DNA from: Bacillus luti
GTDB taxonomy: Bacteria > Bacillota > Bacilli > Bacillales > Bacillaceae_G
Length of the DNA: 64,000 nucleotides
Direction: 5' to 3'
Assembly: GCF_001884105.1 (NCBI RefSeq)
Contig: NZ_MACI01000053.1
Coordinates: forward strand, 1-64,000
The notes under the pieces are model-generated. The model saw only the letters and a list, made by a program, of their open reading frames with translations. It was not told the DNA's origin and did no database searches. The position numbers and the translations under genes are program-made. The stretch's first letter is position 1. The number at the start of each line of letters is the position of its first letter. Below are positions 35,388 through 42,884 of the stretch, piece after piece.

Positions 35388-36091
35388 TGACATTTTCAAT
35401 GAGACGTGTATCAGCTATTTTTAGAAAAGAAGTACAAGATTTTAAGGCGAATTCACAAGTGCTGTTAATGGCATCTTTACCAATTATATTTGCATTTATA
35501 TTTAGCAGGTTTGGGCAAGGGAGTGCAGGAGTTGGTATTATTACTTTAATGTCCTGTATATTTGTTGCTGGGTTTGTTCAATCGATGGTAATCGCAGAAG
35601 AAAAAGAAAAATATACACTACGTGTGTTAATGTTATCACCAGCTTCTTCTGTTGAAGTTCTTCTTGGAAAAAGTATATTAACAGCATGTTTGACGCTTTG
35701 TATTTGTATTGTGAACTTATTCATTTTAGATCAATTCAGTGGCAATCTCGTATTGCTAGGGTTTATTTTCTTAAGTGGAACAATTCTATTTATCATAATT
35801 GGAACAACGATTGGGTTATTAGCTGATTCTGTACCGCAAACATCACTAATTGGAATGCCGATATTAATGACGATGTATTTAGCTGTACAATTTGAGCCGA
35901 TGGTTGAAAATAAAGTAATTAAGACGATGATTGAGTATCTTCCAACATCTCATATGGCAAAAGCAATTAACAGCTTAGTAGAGGGAGCAGGGTTTAGTAG
36001 TATTAGTGGGCACGTACTAAATGTTGGAGTGTGGCTTATTATTTCAATTATTGCATGTTTAATCGTATATAAAAAGAAACAAATGGACTAA
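35387..36091 (+). CDS. ABC transporter permease (ABC-2 type)
   Basis: The 234-residue protein has six predicted helices and a short cytosolic N terminus. The pattern FVAGFVQSMVIAEEKEKYTLRVLMLSP is typical of ABC-2 exporters (quoted in part: EEKEKYTLRVLMLSP near residues 68-82). It is translationally coupled to the ATPase and ends at a terminator. With a LytTR-type regulator upstream, it recalls NatAB-type systems, but sequence evidence for sodium export is lacking. Confidence 0.85.
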   Translation: MTFSMRRVSAIFRKEVQDFKANSQVLLMASLPIIFAFIFSRFGQGSAGVGIITLMSCIFVAGFVQSMVIAEEKEKYTLRVLMLSPASSVEVLLGKSILTACLTLCICIVNLFILDQFSGNLVLLGFIFLSGTILFIIIGTTIGLLADSVPQTSLIGMPILMTMYLAVQFEPMVENKVIKTMIEYLPTSHMAKAINSLVEGAGFSSISGHVLNVGVWLIISIIACLIVYKKKQMD

Positions 36092-36119
36092 AAACTGAGC
36101 CGAAACGCTCAGTTTTTTC
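36091..36119 (+). terminator. Intrinsic terminator after the ABC permease gene
   Basis: AAAACTGAGC pairs with GCTCAGTTTT around CGAAAC, followed by T residues. Confidence 0.92.
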
Positions 36120-36202
36120 TATTTTCTATCATTTCCTCGGAAATTTTACAATTCTTATACATATTTTTACAGATTTTGTCGAAAAGTAATTAGTTATACG
36201 TT

Positions 36203-36231
36203 GTATAGGATGCGTCAATATTGTTCAAAAT
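36203..36231 (+). promoter_or_regulatory. Sigma-F-type promoter of spoIIQ
   Basis: GTATA (-35) and GTTCAAAAT (-10) are separated by 15 bases, close to the forespore sigma-F pattern. The start near 36238 is about 15 bases before the ATG. B. subtilis spoIIQ is sigma-F dependent. Confidence 0.6.
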
Positions 36232-36252
36232 GATTGCTGAGGTGATGATAGA

Positions 36253-37158
36253 ATGCGAGGAAGGAATAATAAAAAGTCGCAAAAGGTAGTACATTTATTT
36301 CAAAAAAGATGGGTGTTTCCGGCACTATACATTGCTTGTGCAGCGGTAATCTTAATGGTTGCACTATGGTTCCAAGGGGCTAATCCAAAGAAGACTCCGA
36401 ACCATGATCAAGCAACACCGTATACACAATCGGAAGATCCAGCAGTACCAGTAACAAAATCTTCAGAAGTAGTGAAAATGCCAGCTGCCGCGAATGCGGA
36501 AGTAGTCGTACAGAAGAAGTTTTATGAAGACGTAGCAACTGAGGCGGAACAAGAAAAAGCACTTGTCTTTTATAACAACACATATTCCCCGAATAAAGGA
36601 ATCGACATTGCTGCGAAGAATGGAAAAGAATTTAATGTAGCAGCTGCTTTAAGTGGTACAGTAACGAAAGCTGAAAAAGATTCACTTCTTGGTTATGTTG
36701 TAACAGTTGATAGTGGAAATGGTGTAGCAGTATCTTATCAAAGCTTAGGCAGTGTGAAAGTAGAAAAAGGTGCAAGAGTTGCACAAGGTGAAGTATTAGG
36801 AAAATCCGGTCTAAGTGCAATGAATAAAGAGGCAGGTTCTCACGTTCACTTTGAAGTACGTAAAGACAATGTAGCTGTGAACCCTGAGCGTTACTTAAAT
36901 AAATCAGTAGCAGAAATTAAAGCTGATGCAGGTGCTGCAAAGGCAACGAATGCTTCTGGCAAAAAAGCTGATGACAAATCTCAAAAAGAAGAAAAGTCAA
37001 CAAGCACGAAACCAGAAAGTAAAACAGAAGATAAGTCTCAAAAAGAAGAAAAATCGACAAACGGTTCGACTAGTGACAAAAAAGAAGAGCCGAAGAAAGA
37101 AGAAAAATCAACAAATGGTTCTACAGAATCATCTAACGGTTCTTCTTCACAAGAATAA
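36253..37158 (+). CDS. spoIIQ: SpoIIQ, forespore engulfment/channel protein (LytM fold)
   Basis: The 301-residue protein has one membrane helix (about 22-40) and an external M23/LytM domain (about 85-215). The HxH pair is kept (H197, H199 in SHVHFEV). The first metal ligand of HxGxD is replaced: N114-K-G-I-D118. It is therefore a degenerate endopeptidase, as in B. subtilis, used to bind SpoIIIAH across the intermembrane space. Residues about 230-301 are a Lys/Glu/Ser-rich tail with repeated DKSQKEEKST and EEKSTNGST units. GAGGTGATG precedes the ATG. Confidence 0.92.
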   Translation: MRGRNNKKSQKVVHLFQKRWVFPALYIACAAVILMVALWFQGANPKKTPNHDQATPYTQSEDPAVPVTKSSEVVKMPAAANAEVVVQKKFYEDVATEAEQEKALVFYNNTYSPNKGIDIAAKNGKEFNVAAALSGTVTKAEKDSLLGYVVTVDSGNGVAVSYQSLGSVKVEKGARVAQGEVLGKSGLSAMNKEAGSHVHFEVRKDNVAVNPERYLNKSVAEIKADAGAAKATNASGKKADDKSQKEEKSTSTKPESKTEDKSQKEEKSTNGSTSDKKEEPKKEEKSTNGSTESSNGSSSQE

Positions 37159-37165
37159 GAATGTG

Positions 37166-37200
37166 AAAAAATCAGTTCTCATTAGGAGAGCTGATTTTTT
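37166..37200 (+). terminator. Intrinsic terminator after spoIIQ
   Basis: AAAAAATCAGTTCTC pairs with GAGAGCTGATTTTTT (one wobble) around ATTAG. Confidence 0.94.
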
Positions 37201-37299
37201 CATTTTTATATAAAAATAATCAATTTCGAGAAAAAAGTTGCAATAACAAGGAAAAATGACGAGATTCTCGAATATATATTACAAAAAGGAGGGGATACT

Positions 37300-37434
37300 G
37301 TGTCATTTTTATTTGTTCTGTCGATTGCTATTATTTTATTGTTTGTTTTATTCACTTTATATTATTATATTGCCGGTAAAAAAGAGGTTCCCCACCATCA
37401 GTTGTTAGAAGAAGAATTTGAGCGAGAAGAATGA
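37300..37434 (+). CDS. Small single-pass membrane protein, 44 residues
   Basis: A GTG start lies 6 bases after AAGGAGGGG, one of the strongest ribosome sites here. The peptide has one hydrophobic helix (about residues 3-24, ending YYYIAG) and a charged tail KKEVPHHQLLEEEFEREE. The stop codon is the first base triplet of a terminator stem. It lies between spoIIQ and spoIIID, so a sporulation role is possible but unproven. I do not recognise a family. Confidence 0.7.
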   Translation: MSFLFVLSIAIILLFVLFTLYYYIAGKKEVPHHQLLEEEFEREE

Positions 37435-37464
37435 CACCTTTCATATAAGGTGTCATTTTTTTTG
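37432..37464 (+). terminator. Terminator of the 44-codon gene
   Basis: TGACACCTT pairs with AAGGTGTCA, followed by eight T residues. It includes the stop codon. Confidence 0.92.
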
Positions 37465-37545
37465 CCATAATCGTCATTGTTAACGTATTTCTCACAAAAA
37501 AACGTAATTTTTCTTAACTTAGTCCGCAAAAATAGTGAACATGTA

Positions 37546-37574
37546 GCATATATCAGTAGTGCGGGCAATACAAT
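37546..37574 (+). promoter_or_regulatory. Sigma-E-type promoter of spoIIID
   Basis: GCATATA (-35) and AATACAAT (-10; consensus CATACAAT) are separated by 14 bases, matching mother-cell sigma-E promoters. The start near 37581 would give a 35-base leader to the upstream GTG at 37616 and about 160 bases to the usual start. Confidence 0.6.
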
Positions 37575-37741
37575 GGTATAAACCAAAGCAAAGAGAGTGT
37601 TTGAGGTGAGAAATCGTGAATCATTTCATTATAAATCCAAGAATGTTTAACGCTTACAAACAGCACTCACACTTACTTCTTAGTCGTATGCAGCGAGGCT
37701 CATTTCACACTTCTCACATCCAATTTAGGGAGGCGAGTGGT

Positions 37742-38014
37742 GTGCACGATTACATCAAAGAGAGAACTATCAAGATTGGTAAGTATATCGTGGAGACAAG
37801 AAAGACAGTGCGTGTCATTGCAAAGGAATTTGGGGTATCAAAGAGTACAGTCCATAAAGATTTAACAGAACGTTTACCAGAAATTAATCCAGAGCTCGCA
37901 AATGAAGTGAAAGAAATTCTTGATTATCATAAGTCTATTCGTCATTTAAGAGGCGGAGAAGCAACAAAGCAAAAGTATAGAAAAGAAGATGTAGAAAAGC
38001 CTGTACGTCAATAA
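37742..38014 (+). CDS. spoIIID: Stage III sporulation transcriptional regulator SpoIIID
   Basis: The 90-residue helix-turn-helix regulator of mother-cell genes is nearly identical to B. subtilis SpoIIID over HDYIKERTIKIGKYIVET and VIAKEFGVSKSTVHKDLTER (recognition helix near residues 33-46). The GTG at 37742 follows AGGGAGGCGAG. The frame is open upstream to another GTG at 37616 that has its own GAGGTGAG site, giving a possible 42-residue N-terminal extension. I keep the conserved start. A sigma-E-like promoter lies further upstream. Confidence 0.93.
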   Translation: MHDYIKERTIKIGKYIVETRKTVRVIAKEFGVSKSTVHKDLTERLPEINPELANEVKEILDYHKSIRHLRGGEATKQKYRKEDVEKPVRQ

Positions 38015-38175
38015 GGGTACGATAGCAAACATTCCGTTCAAATTCCGTAACATTTTTCAGAAGAATTCTTTTTGCGAATATTACGTTTCTGTTAAATTTA
38101 TGATAAAATCAGAAATTAGGTGTAAAAGAATTCGGGTGTAACCTGATTTTGAATATCGAGGAGGAAATGACGGGA

Positions 38176-39177
38176 ATGTTTGCGCGAGATATCGGAATTG
38201 ACCTAGGTACGGCTAACGTATTAATTCATGTTAAAGGTAAGGGTATTGTATTAAATGAGCCATCTGTTGTGGCAATTGATCGTAATACAGGTAAAGTATT
38301 AGCAGTAGGTGAGGAAGCAAGAAGTATGGTGGGACGTACGCCTGGTAATATTGTAGCAATTCGTCCACTTAAAGATGGCGTAATCGCAGATTTCGAAATT
38401 ACAGAAGCAATGTTAAAGTATTTCATTAACAAATTGGACGTAAAGAGCTTCTTTTCAAAACCTCGCATTTTAATTTGTTGCCCAACGAACATCACATCAG
38501 TAGAACAAAAAGCAATTCGTGAGGCTGCTGAACGTTCAGGCGGTAAAACAGTATTTTTAGAAGAAGAACCAAAAGTAGCCGCAGTTGGTGCTGGTATGGA
38601 AATCTTCCAACCAAGCGGTAACATGGTTGTTGATATTGGTGGAGGTACAACAGATATCGCTGTACTATCTATGGGTGATATTGTTACCTCTTCCTCTATC
38701 AAAATGGCTGGCGATAAGTTTGATATGGAGATCTTAAACTACGTTAAACGTAAGTATAAGCTATTAATTGGAGAACGTACTTCAGAAAATATTAAAATTA
38801 AAGTTGGTACAGTATTCCCAGGTGCACGTAGCGAAGAACTTGAAATTCGTGGACGTGACATGGTAACAGGCTTACCACGTACAATTACAGTATGCTCTGA
38901 AGAAATTACAGAAGCACTAAAAGAAGACGCAGCTGTCATTGTACAAGCTGCAAAAGGTGTACTAGAGCGCACGCCACCAGAATTATCTGCGGACATCATC
39001 GACCGCGGTGTTATTCTAACAGGCGGTGGAGCTTTACTACATGGTATCGACATGCTTCTAGCAGAAGAACTAAAAGTCCCAGTATTAATTGCTGAAAACC
39101 CAATGCAATGTGTTGCCGTTGGTACAGGTATTATGTTAGAGAATATCGATAAATTACCACGTCGTGCTTTGAAATAA
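38176..39177 (+). CDS. mbl: Rod-shape actin homologue Mbl
   Basis: The 333-residue MreB-family ATPase organises sidewall peptidoglycan synthesis. The actin-like phosphate loops IGIDLGTANVLIHV (near 6-19) and VVDIGGGTTDIAVLS (near 154-168) and adenosine motif ILTGGGALLHGID are intact. I chose the ATG of MFARD; ATGs 9 and 27 bases upstream are closer to or ahead of GGAGG. It is preceded by spoIIID, as in other bacilli. Confidence 0.93.
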   Translation: MFARDIGIDLGTANVLIHVKGKGIVLNEPSVVAIDRNTGKVLAVGEEARSMVGRTPGNIVAIRPLKDGVIADFEITEAMLKYFINKLDVKSFFSKPRILICCPTNITSVEQKAIREAAERSGGKTVFLEEEPKVAAVGAGMEIFQPSGNMVVDIGGGTTDIAVLSMGDIVTSSSIKMAGDKFDMEILNYVKRKYKLLIGERTSENIKIKVGTVFPGARSEELEIRGRDMVTGLPRTITVCSEEITEALKEDAAVIVQAAKGVLERTPPELSADIIDRGVILTGGGALLHGIDMLLAEELKVPVLIAENPMQCVAVGTGIMLENIDKLPRRALK

Positions 39178-39230
39178 CAGATGGGGCAATCCCACTGATG
39201 AATAGCCCGCAAATAGCGGACTAAATTGAG

Positions 39231-39264
39231 AAGAACTAAGGTGTCATAGCTTTAGTTCTTTTTT
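39231..39264 (+). terminator. Intrinsic terminator after mbl
   Basis: AAGAACTAA pairs with TTAGTTCTT around a 12-base loop, followed by T residues. Confidence 0.85.
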
Positions 39265-39376
39265 GTTTTTATATTTTTATATTTTGATTTATTGAGAAAA
39301 TAGAAGGAAAATAAAGAAAAACGAAGAAAATAGGTAAAATATTCATATATATGGTTAAATTTAATATTTCCTTATT

Positions 39377-39397
39377 TGAAAACGTTTATAATATAAT
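39377..39397 (+). promoter_or_regulatory. cre-like site overlapping a -10 region, mbl-fabZ gap
   Basis: TGAAAACGTTTATA differs from the CcpA cre core by one base. It overlaps two staggered TATAAT hexamers (39387-39392 and 39392-39397). This could be a CcpA-repressed promoter for the structured RNA downstream. No good -35 is visible. Confidence 0.4.
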
Positions 39398-39414
39398 GAG
39401 TCGAATACGACATT

Positions 39415-39537
39415 AAGGCAAAGAATGTTCAAATACATATTGCCTTTCCCTAATTTGGGCATACACTCTTTTCTACCTCCGTGTCAGTTGCAGGAATGTG
39501 CAACTATTTTAATGGAATAGAGTGTATGCATTTTTTT
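39415..39537 (+). ncRNA. Structured RNA candidate ending in a terminator, mbl-fabZ gap
   Basis: Four stems lie in series: AAGGCAA/TTGCCTT (39415-39446), CCC/GGG, then a long arm GCATACACTCT (39459-39469) paired perfectly with AGAGTGTATGC (39519-39529) and followed by seven T residues. Inside this arm is AGTTGCA/TGCAACT with a 6-base loop. It has no supported ORF. It could be a small RNA of about 130 bases or a leader attenuator for fabZ, which starts about 110 bases later. I recognise no known class. Confidence 0.5.
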
Positions 39538-39645
39538 ATAATAGAAGTAAAGTTTCACTTTATAATGACAAACAATAAACAAAATGGGATAATAAACAAT
39601 ATGTCCAAGTGGTAAGACCAATATTACAAAAGGGGCGATTGTTAC

Positions 39646-40080
39646 ATGCTAAATATAGAACAAATTAAAGAAATCATTCCTCACCGCTATCCATTCTTAC
39701 TTGTTGATAAAATATTAGAAGTAGATGAAGGGAAAAGAGCGGTTGGAATTAAAAATGTATCCGCAAACGAAGAATTCTTTAATGGACACTTCCCTGACTA
39801 TGCAGTTATGCCGGGTGTACTTATTGTAGAAGCATTAGCACAAGTCGGAGCAGTTGCTGTATTAAAGAAAGAAGAAAACCGCGGAAGACTCGCTTTCTTC
39901 GCAGGAATTGATAATTGTCGTTTCAAAAAACAAGTACGTCCAGGTGATCAACTTCGCCTAGAAGTAGAAATGACACGCGTACGTGGTCCAATCGGAAAAG
40001 GAAAAGCAATCGCAACAGTAGATGGCGAAGTTGCATGTGAAGCAGAAATTACATTTGCAATTGGTGATAAGAAGGAATAA
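39646..40080 (+). CDS. fabZ: 3-hydroxyacyl-ACP dehydratase FabZ
   Basis: The 144-residue hot-dog-fold enzyme of type II fatty acid synthesis has catalytic H48 in [13 protein letters not shown] and E62 in [20 protein letters not shown] precedes the ATG. It lies alone between the structured gap and a terminator. Confidence 0.95.
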   Translation: MLNIEQIKEIIPHRYPFLLVDKILEVDEGKRAVGIKNVSANEEFFNGHFPDYAVMPGVLIVEALAQVGAVAVLKKEENRGRLAFFAGIDNCRFKKQVRPGDQLRLEVEMTRVRGPIGKGKAIATVDGEVACEAEITFAIGDKKE

Positions 40081-40090
40081 AAGGTATAAA

Positions 40091-40123
40091 AGTCTCCTTG
40101 TGAAAATACAGGGAGATTTTTTT
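40091..40123 (+). terminator. Intrinsic terminator after fabZ
   Basis: TCTCCTTGT pairs with ACAGGGAGA (one wobble), followed by a T-run. Confidence 0.85.
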
Positions 40124-40177
40124 GTTTCCGTTATATATCGATGGAAATATTAAAATGCAGATTAGTCAGAAAACTAG

Positions 40178-40206
40178 TTGTGAATAAATGGATATTCCTA
40201 TATAAT
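40178..40206 (+). promoter_or_regulatory. Promoter upstream of the polysaccharide locus
   Basis: TTGTGA and TATAAT are separated by 17 bases. It would transcribe the gene remnant and the first tyrosine kinase gene. Confidence 0.6.
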
Positions 40207-40237
40207 TACTTTAGAATTTATTTCAAAGGTGAGATAA

Positions 40238-40458
40238 ATGAAGAAAAGAACATAAGCGATTGTCATATTATTAATGCTTACATATAAGGGAAGATGGAAT
40301 GTTTTTGGTTATTATGAGGCACGTGTATATTTGGACGGAATTACCAGTGGGAAAAAGTGGAGAATGAGTGTAATATATCCTTCATGAATGGAATAGGCGT
40401 CGTGTATATCGAGTATAAAGAAATAGGGAGAGTTTCGCATTTTAACAGAGGAGATTAG
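40238..40458 (+). pseudogene. Probable remnant of a small exported-protein gene
   Basis: AAGGTGAG precedes an ATG that reads MKKRT and then TAA. The same frame continues open for 43 codons, beginning AIVILLMLTYKGRWNVFGYY, so the start looks like a signal peptide cut by a nonsense codon. That frame ends at 40387. An overlapping frame from 40384 continues MNGIGVVYIEYKEIGRV to a stop at 40456, as if after a frameshift. The pieces together would be a protein of about 73 residues. It lies just before the kinase gene. I do not recognise the parent family. Confidence 0.45.
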
Positions 40459-40461
40459 AAC

Positions 40462-41139
40462 ATGTTCGGGAGAAAAAAAAGAAAACCAATACGACAATTA
40501 ATTACACATCAGGAGCCTAAATCACGTATTACGGAACAATACCGTAACATTCGTACAAATATTGAATTTACATCTGTAGATAATCATATTCGTTCTATCA
40601 TGGTCACATCAGCAAATCCAGGTGACGGAAAAACAACGACAGTTGCAAACTTAGCAGTTGTTTTCGGCCAACAAGGAAAGAAAGTTTTAGTCATTGGAGC
40701 TGATTTACGTAAGCCCTCCATACAAGACCTATTTGCAGCCCATGCTTCAAATGGACTAACAAATGTATTATCAGGACAAACAAATGTAATGCAATGCATT
40801 CAAAAGACAGATATAGAGAATGTATATGTAATGGCATCAGGTCCAATACCACCAAACCCAGCGGAACTGTTAGGAAATCGAGTAATGGACGAGGTATTAC
40901 TAGAAGCATATAACATGTTTGATATTGTTTTAATAGATACACCACCAGTTCTTGCGGTTACCGATGCACAAATACTTGCGAATAAGTGTGATGGAATCAT
41001 ACTTGTTGTACGCAGTGAAAAAACAGAAAAAGATAAAATCGTAAAAACGAAACAAATATTAGACAAAGCATCAGGAAAAATACTTGGAGTCGTTTTAAAT
41101 GATAAACAAGAAGAACAAGAGCAATATGGCTATTACTAA
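40462..41139 (+). CDS. CpsD/CapB-type tyrosine kinase paralogue with altered Walker A'
   Basis: The 225-residue cytosolic BY-kinase homologue has Walker A TSANPGDGKTTT (near 49-60) and Walker B VLIDTPP. The C-terminal cluster YGYY is of the autophosphorylation type. Walker A', usually DxDxR, reads G79-A-D81-L-R83, so the first catalytic aspartate is missing. The second kinase of the locus (42141) has the normal DADMR. It has its own promoter region and a terminator, apart from the Wzz gene. It may be a regulatory or inactive paralogue. GAGGAG precedes the ATG. Confidence 0.88.
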   Translation: MFGRKKRKPIRQLITHQEPKSRITEQYRNIRTNIEFTSVDNHIRSIMVTSANPGDGKTTTVANLAVVFGQQGKKVLVIGADLRKPSIQDLFAAHASNGLTNVLSGQTNVMQCIQKTDIENVYVMASGPIPPNPAELLGNRVMDEVLLEAYNMFDIVLIDTPPVLAVTDAQILANKCDGIILVVRSEKTEKDKIVKTKQILDKASGKILGVVLNDKQEEQEQYGYY

Positions 41140-41152
41140 AATAGTAAAAGTG

Positions 41153-41183
41153 ACCAATAAGAAATACTTATTGGTTGTTTTTT
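41153..41183 (+). terminator. Terminator after the first kinase gene
   Basis: ACCAATAAG pairs with CTTATTGGT around AAATA, followed by T residues. Confidence 0.9.
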
Positions 41184-41209
41184 ATTTTGGAATTTTTATA
41201 AAATTCCGC

Positions 41210-41238
41210 ATTACATTATGCAAAAAACATGATATAAT
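41210..41238 (+). promoter_or_regulatory. Promoter candidate of the main polysaccharide operon
   Basis: ATTACA and TATAAT are separated by 17 bases, with an extended TGA before the -10. A second extended -10 (TGT-TATAAT) lies nearer the gene at about 41363-41371. Confidence 0.5.
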
Positions 41239-41277
41239 ATAAAATTTTGGAAATTTGATGGAATGTGTTGTCATATT

Positions 41278-41359
41278 TAAGATTATTTTGTAAGATTATA
41301 TATGTTTTTAAATACTAATCGTACGTAGATATTACTAAAATAAAAAAATGTAAGATTAT
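41278..41359 (+). repeat. Three direct TAAGATTAT repeats in the wzz leader
   Basis: TAAGATTAT occurs at 41278, 41291 and 41351. The last two extend to TGTAAGATTATAT and are exactly 60 bases apart. They lie between the two promoter candidates and may be binding sites for a regulator. Confidence 0.4.
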
Positions 41360-41407
41360 ATGTTATAATTTTTCTTATGTGCAAATTTTAGAAAGTTGGA
41401 GGAACTT

Positions 41408-42151
41408 ATGGAAGAAACAATTAGTTTAAAAGAGTTATTTCACATTTTAAAAAAACGTTTAGCAATGATCCTCGTAATCGCCTTTGGTGCAGCTATAGTA
41501 AGTGCTATTATTAGCTTCTTCTTCATGACACCAATCTATCAATCTTCAACGCAAATTCTTGTTAACCAGAAGAAACAAGAAGGTGCAATGATCCAAGCTG
41601 GTGAAGTTCAAACGAATATTCAATTAACGAATACATATAAGGTTATTATTAAAAGTCCAGTAATCTTAGATCAAGTAAGTGAAAAATTAAATTTAAATAT
41701 GACAGCACAAGCGTTAACAGGAAAGATTAATGTTGCGAATGAAAAGGATTCACAGGTTATTTCTGTAACAGCTGAGGATAAAGATCCAAAGCTAGCTCGC
41801 GATATTGCAAATGCAACCGCTGATGTATTTAAAGGTGAAGTTGCAAAAATTATGAGTGTTGATAACGTAACAGTACTATCGAAAGCAGAAGTTGCGGAAA
41901 ATCAATCACCGATTAAACCACGTCCGATGTTTAATGTAGTAATTGCTTTTGCTGTTGGTCTAATGGCATCTGTTGTTCTTGCATTCTTATTAGAATACCT
42001 AGATAACACAGTGAAAAAAGAAGAGGATGTAGAAAAGCTACTTGGCTTACCAGTGTTAGGTATTGTAGCTCGAATGGGTGAAGAAACAACGAACGTGAAG
42101 TCGCATGCTCCATCATCAAGAAAAGTGAGGGGACAAACAATTGGCTCTTAA
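41408..42151 (+). CDS. Wzz-type chain-length regulator / BY-kinase adaptor
   Basis: I chose the ATG at 41408, after TTGGAGGAAC, giving 247 residues. It has the CapA/YveK layout: membrane helices near 18-40 and 174-196, an external domain between, and the PxxP-like ENQSPIKPRPMFN before the second helix. The cytosolic tail activates the cognate kinase, whose gene overlaps its end by 11 bases. It controls polysaccharide chain length and export. Confidence 0.9.
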   Translation: MEETISLKELFHILKKRLAMILVIAFGAAIVSAIISFFFMTPIYQSSTQILVNQKKQEGAMIQAGEVQTNIQLTNTYKVIIKSPVILDQVSEKLNLNMTAQALTGKINVANEKDSQVISVTAEDKDPKLARDIANATADVFKGEVAKIMSVDNVTVLSKAEVAENQSPIKPRPMFNVVIAFAVGLMASVVLAFLLEYLDNTVKKEEDVEKLLGLPVLGIVARMGEETTNVKSHAPSSRKVRGQTIGS

Positions 42152-42845
42152 TAGTTTATTTAAAAAGAAAACAAATCATCGTCAACGCCGTCAATTAATT
42201 GCTCATCAACAACCGAAATCACCTATTTCAGAACAATTTCGTAACATTCGAACGAATGTTGAATTTGCATCTGTTGATACGAATTTACATTCGATAATGG
42301 TAACATCTGCAAACCCGAGTGAAGGGAAAACAACGATAACATCGAATATGGCAGTTGTGTTTGCGCAACAAGGGAAGAAAGTACTATTAATTGATGCAGA
42401 TATGCGTAAACCTGCGATGCATCAAGTGTTCCAAGTAGATAATATTTTCGGATTAACGAACGTATTAGCACATAGTGAACGTTTAGAAAAATGTGTACAA
42501 ACGACAGCGGTAGACAATTTACACTTTTTAGCGTGTGGACCAATCCCGCCAAATCCAGCGGAATTGTTAGGGTCGAAATCTATGCAAGAACTGCTTGCAC
42601 AAGCGTATAGTATGTACGATTTAGTAATCTTTGATTTACCGCCAATTTTAGCTGTTACAGATGCGCAAATTATGGCAAATGTATGTGACGCCTCTATTCT
42701 CGTTGTACGTAGTGAAGCAACGGAAAAAGAAGCAGCAGTAAAAGCAAAAGGTTTATTACAATCGGCAAAAGGTAAACTGTTAGGTGCCGTTCTAAATGAT
42801 CGTGAACGTGAACATGGCTTATATTATTACTACGGTGCGAACTAA
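42141..42845 (+). CDS. CpsD/CapB-type tyrosine-protein kinase
   Basis: The 234-residue BY-kinase has Walker A TSANPSEGKTT, Walker A' LLIDADMRKP and Walker B LVIFDLPP. The C-terminal LYYYYG is a tyrosine cluster for autophosphorylation. The start is TTG, with GTGAGGGG upstream. The overlap with the Wzz gene marks the pair as a functional unit. It is close in sequence to the kinase at 40462 but keeps both Walker A' aspartates. Confidence 0.92.
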   Translation: MALNSLFKKKTNHRQRRQLIAHQQPKSPISEQFRNIRTNVEFASVDTNLHSIMVTSANPSEGKTTITSNMAVVFAQQGKKVLLIDADMRKPAMHQVFQVDNIFGLTNVLAHSERLEKCVQTTAVDNLHFLACGPIPPNPAELLGSKSMQELLAQAYSMYDLVIFDLPPILAVTDAQIMANVCDASILVVRSEATEKEAAVKAKGLLQSAKGKLLGAVLNDREREHGLYYYYGAN

Positions 42846-42853
42846 TTGAAAAG

Positions 42854-42884
42854 AGAGATATGACATGGGCATATCTCCTTTTTT
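42854..42884 (+). terminator. Terminator after the second kinase gene
   Basis: GAGATATG pairs with CATATCTC, followed by CTTTTTT. Its T-run is also the left arm of the inverted repeat at 42879. Confidence 0.75.

Noticed and set aside
37732-39212. Several long minus-strand open frames opposite mbl and other highly expressed genes
   Set aside because: They are shadows of biased codon use on the sense strand, without ribosome sites or recognisable protein features.
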